DNA of 64,000 nt from Cristatella mucedo (Eukaryota; Bryozoa; Phylactolaemata; Cristatellidae). The DNA is taken from positions 4,015,001 through 4,079,000 of the forward strand of contig WPIO01000031.1 of assembly GCA_009760855.2 (NCBI GenBank). The letters are read 5' to 3'. A program made the position numbers and the translations under genes. Positions 59,615-64,000 of this stretch are shown in pieces (position 1 is the stretch's first letter; every line of letters starts with the position of its first letter). The notes below the pieces were generated by a model. The model saw only the letters and a list, made by a program, of their open reading frames with translations. It was not told the DNA's origin and did no database searches.

Positions 59615-59780
59615 TAAGCCGATTTAGCAGCCTCGTTTATATAGCGACAGAACAGCTTTCGCGCCTACCACCACCGCTAGCAGTGATTGACAAAGAATTG
59701 ACTACTGCAAGACTCGAACCTGCGACACGGGTCAGGAAGAGCGAGCACCTTGCTCCGGGACTAAAACCCAGGGTAGATGC
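59615..59780 (-). mobile_element. tRNA-derived SINE, second family
   Basis: GCCGATTTAGCAGCCTCGTT, TATATAGCGACAGAACAGC, CACCACCGCTAGCAGTG, B box in AGACTCGAACCTGCGAC and a GAGCGAGCACCTTGCTCC head. Confidence 0.72.
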
Positions 59781-59949
59781 TGACTACACGCTATACATGC
59801 CATACATACAATACATGCCGCAAAGGCGTTGAGAAAGCTTAAGATGCTGGACGGAGGGACGGATCGACGCAAAAGTTCAGCGGTATGTCATCTACTTTTA
59901 AAAATAAAAGCGTAGATTGTGCTTCGAAATTACTCCGGCATCCGTAATT

Positions 59950-60172
<223 letters not shown>

Positions 60173-60439
60173 AAATGATAAAAAGAAGTGGCACCCAAAA
60201 TACAAAAATTTATTATCGGGGCATCCCATTATTTAAATGCTCACTTGATGACCGTTTGTCGTTGACGTCTACTGTCTGAAATCTCACATTAAAATAATAA
60301 TACTAATAAAAAAATTAATTGCTCCCAAAGAAGAGATTCTTTTTGACGCACTTTACTCGTGCAGGAAAGGAATCTTGTCAATAGATTGAAGCAAAACCTA
60401 TCCAACCTAAATAAAAATGAACTGTGCCGTGGTGTTCAA

Positions 60440-60830
<391 letters not shown>

Positions 60831-61399
60831 CTAGTATTTGCAATAACACGTTCAACATTGTAGTATTGGCCCAGTTATAGAGTTTATTACGCACAAAAAT
60901 ACACTGTAAATCAATATTTTTAATAGTCACAAGCATGTACCTCAAAAATTTGTACAATTTTACTTTGATACGCTATGGTTTGACATTTTGACTCTTGAAA
61001 ATTTCTATGTTTCAATGCGTGCAACTAACTACCGACTGATATCACGTGCATGCAATCTTCTGGACCCTGCTTTTAAAAATAGCTAAAACCTATCTGTTCC
61101 TCACCATAACATTTGCTCCACGAGTGTGAATAGTCTTTTGTGTGCTGGTGCTCGTTTTTAAGTCCTTTATGTTAACACCAACCAATAGACAGAGTTCCTT
61201 TCCAGCACATGAAAAGCGCCTTTTAAGAGATTTAGGGCTTTTAGGTTGCTAGGTAAAAGATTTTTAATTATTATTGCTCATGGTACATCGTACAGGGATA
61301 TTTGGTGTAATATAACCATATATACATTTATATATATATATGCATGTATGTGTGTGTGTGGTGTGTGTACATACATAGTTTATATGGATACTGTTTTCA

Positions 61400-62410
61400 G
61401 TGTTGCCATGACTTAATTCATTCCGTGACGGAGGTCGCAACTCAAATACTCGTATGTCAATTCCATGTTCTCCATTCAAATGTCATTGATCCGTTCCGGA
61501 CGCCCAAAAAAAACCTCGATTTTTTACATGCTTTTAAATTCAGAAATTTACTTATAAATAACGAATATTATATACAAACACAATGCAATATAATGTTCTA
61601 AAATAAACAGGTTTTATTAAGTATAATGTACAGCAGCTACCTTGGAGATCAGACGACTTGAAGATACTGACGGAGTTGCAGGAGAAAGGCTGAAGTGAAT
61701 AAGTGAATCTTGTTCACTGATTTTTTTCCTTTTATCCACGCTTTCCTCACTTTCATCTGCATGGATTTCGATAAAAACTTGTTCAATAAGATCTATTTCA
61801 TCCCCCTTTCAGAATGTTTCCGTAATGAGTTAGGCAAGCGTAATTAAATAGCTCAGTCGCACGCCCAGTTGCAACTTGTTTCTGGGTGTTTATTTTGAAT
61901 AAAGTCTGAAAGTTTCTTCCACATTCCCAAAATTTTCTTTATCTCACTTGTAAAGATAAATTCTTCCCCGTCACCCACTTCCTGCAACCACCCCCCCAGT
62001 TTATTGCTGCATCTGTAGCTCTTCCGCTGTCTTCCGCTGTCAGTTCCTCGGCAGCGAGTCTTGTCTCGTCACAGCTGAAGACTTGCTGGGGGATGTATAC
62101 GTCTGCTGCTATAATTCCAGTCCAAGTTTTGAGGTAATCGTCAGCCGCATCCGCGCTCGCTACCTCACCATGCCTGACAACGGAGCGAATGCCGACTCTC
62201 TTTACAAAATTCTCGAACCAGACGCGACTGGCTTTAAATGGCTCACCCGAGGACTCGTCCATTGACGAGTGGCGAAGGGTCTGCTGCGGCCACTCGGCGT
62301 AAATAGCTTGTGCCTTCTCGCACACTGTGGCCTCCGTCGCGGTATCCCCTGTGAGCAGCTTTTCCGCTAACAACAACCACCAGTAGTTTGTCCATATTTT
62401 CATGGGTGGA
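61400..62410 (-). mobile_element. Tigger/pogo-type DNA transposon remnant
   Basis: The minus frame 61939-62403 encodes part of a Tigger transposase: a CENPB-type HTH segment (FKASRVWFENFVKRVGIRSV, GEVASADAADDYLKTW) and the first catalytic Asp block (IPQQVFSCDET). The frame then ends; the remaining DDE residues are absent. Between 61410 and 61510 lie AACTCAAATACTCGTATGTC and GATCCGTTCCGGACG, similar to Tigger terminal sequence. The element is non-autonomous and decayed. Confidence 0.8.
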
Positions 62411-64000
62411 TGTCTGCTGTTTTGTCGGTTTCTTTGCTGTTTTTGTTTTGTCCCAGTTTTGAAATTATTTCAACACCCTTGGCTGGCGTTATAACCTTTA
62501 TTGAATCCTTCTGCTTCAGTATGGTGCAATTCGTAGGAGCGCCACGCTCGTGAAGTGTTACTATGGCTCCGGCGGCGGCGGATCTTGTAGAGTCTCACGG
62601 ACGCACCAGCACCGACGCAAGCGGTAGAAGAGACTCTTCGTTTATAGCTCTCACGTGTACATACGTAAGAGCTCGCTGAATTACCGCAGTTGGGGAAATG
62701 CAGCTGCGGCTGACAGCATCCCCTACATCAAAGGCCGTACGCTGCACCGAAGCAACTGCCTAAACACCTGCTGCAGGTGGGGCATACATTTGTGTCCGGA
62801 CGCTGAGCTAGTTACAAGAGTGGCAGCAGCAGCAGCAGCAGGCACGCGCAACTCTCGTTCTGCTTTGCTAAGTAAACTACACGCACATCTTGGTGGTCAT
62901 GTTTTTTGATGACTTCTTTCTTTAATTTTGCACATCATCCGTTTCTTCTGCTCCGCCATGTCCTTCACACTCACTTTCTTCAGATCCATCGCTTGAAAAC
63001 GAAGTTTTCTGCAAAATGACGGCAAGCACAAATGTAAGCACTGTGCACTGATGCTTTCACTGCGAGCTAACTGTTTACAGAGAACGAGCGAGTCGCGAGA
63101 CGCTGGGCGGATGTTACGGCGTCCATCGTGGAGTTCGCTGCGCCAACTCGCGGTGAGGTATTTGAAGCTGGCTCGTAATCTGAATTTTAGCTCAACTCAA
63201 AGCAAGAAATCTGTCGACAGGCGGCTCGTATATAAGAAAAACTCGTTGTTTGGGACATTGTTAAGTCAAGGTAGCACTGGATATTTGTACGTCCTACATT
63301 TTAGATGTGCTTTAAAAGTTGTAAAGACAGTTTAAAAGAGCGTGTTACAAATTCAAGCCACTGCCCTCTGACTCGATCTTATGTCCCTGACATTCTCTAT
63401 TGAATAATTCAACGAAGAATGTTATGGCAGCGAAACGCTCACTAGTTTGGGTAGCGGCACAGCGCGTGCAAAGTGCAAAGACCTGGAGCTCTCGTTACGC
63501 GGACGATAACAACACGCCGCCCAATATTCTGCACGTAGCGCTAACAACAACGCTGTATTAGAAAAAAGCACAGCGATAGCCTTAATGCTACGACAGGTGA
63601 CTCCCAGCAGACTTGCTAACATGCTTACAGCAGCTCGCGCTCAGTGCTATCACTCGCCGACCAGTAGATCAATTCTCCAAGAGAGCGACATCGGTCAGGA
63701 CCACGCCTTGTATAGTAACCAGGTCACAAGTCAGACAGCAGTCTCGTTCGTTCATAATAATACATCGCGCTGCTCGAAAGCCTCGGCTTTTCGCAGCAAT
63801 TTCATAAGCTGCCCTGTTCTGATTCAGCGGTCAAGCTCGATTTTCGTAATCGAGGACCATCAGCTGTCTAGTTCGTCGTCCATTATTGTGGGGCACTATC
63901 CGCTCAGTTAAAACAGGACCGTCCTCGAACGCTTGGTTGCTCGTAGACTCATAGTGCCAGCGACGGCGTAAATTGAGCTTGCAGCCTCCAGATGTCGTCC
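62411..64000. other. Right end of window, no recognised gene
   Basis: Short open frames only, none protein-like enough to call. GC content rises near 62560-62900 and 63040-63140, which could reflect a promoter or first exon of a gene beyond the edge, but no splice chain was found. Confidence 0.35.

Overview
This is eukaryotic, almost certainly invertebrate metazoan, genomic DNA: intron-rich genes with GT-AG splice sites, tRNA-derived SINEs, L2-like LINEs, a Ty3/Gypsy remnant, a Tigger/pogo remnant and long dinucleotide microsatellites. The phylum cannot be fixed from the sequence. There is no prokaryotic or defence-system content.

Three genes can be named. (1) The minus strand from about 48.36 kb leftwards is one very large gene, the orthologue of ZFYVE26 (spastizin, FYVE-CENT). 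I could chain 38 coding exons whose splice phases agree across the whole chain (8319 nt, 2773 codons). The chain runs from the start codon through the FYVE zinc finger to the conserved C-terminal helical region. The last ~340 residues expected from the human protein lie beyond the left edge. (2) Head-to-head with it, the plus strand carries a complete seven-exon NEK2 mitotic kinase (48820-52792, 484 aa). Only 464 bp separate the two start codons, and that interval holds three CCAAT boxes and a CDE/CHR-like motif. (3) Downstream on the minus strand is a 56-aa NDUFB1 (complex I) coding exon. A further unidentified exon is possible near 57.75 kb.

Region by region: 1-623 intron or flank; 624-4939 C-terminal ZFYVE26 exons including FYVE; 4940-13130 introns with a G-rich minisatellite, SINEs and a scrambled Gypsy gag/pol mosaic; 13-26.7 kb middle exons, six of which (19-24) encode or border a DUF547-like module not evident in the human protein; 27.5-30.6 kb a LINE in an intron; 30.9-41.8 kb exons, with a LINE fragment at 33.9-34.8 kb; 42.7-45.85 kb one LINE nested in another; 46.2-48.36 kb N-terminal exons; 48.36-52.8 kb promoter and NEK2; 52.8-64 kb NDUFB1 and repeats, with a LINE-tail-derived microsatellite and a Tigger fragment.

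The most interesting signals are the DUF547-like module in ZFYVE26, a hairpin 3' tail shared by the LINEs and SINEs, the interleaved gag/pol mosaic bounded by direct repeats, and the G2/M-like divergent promoter joining two centrosome/cytokinesis genes.
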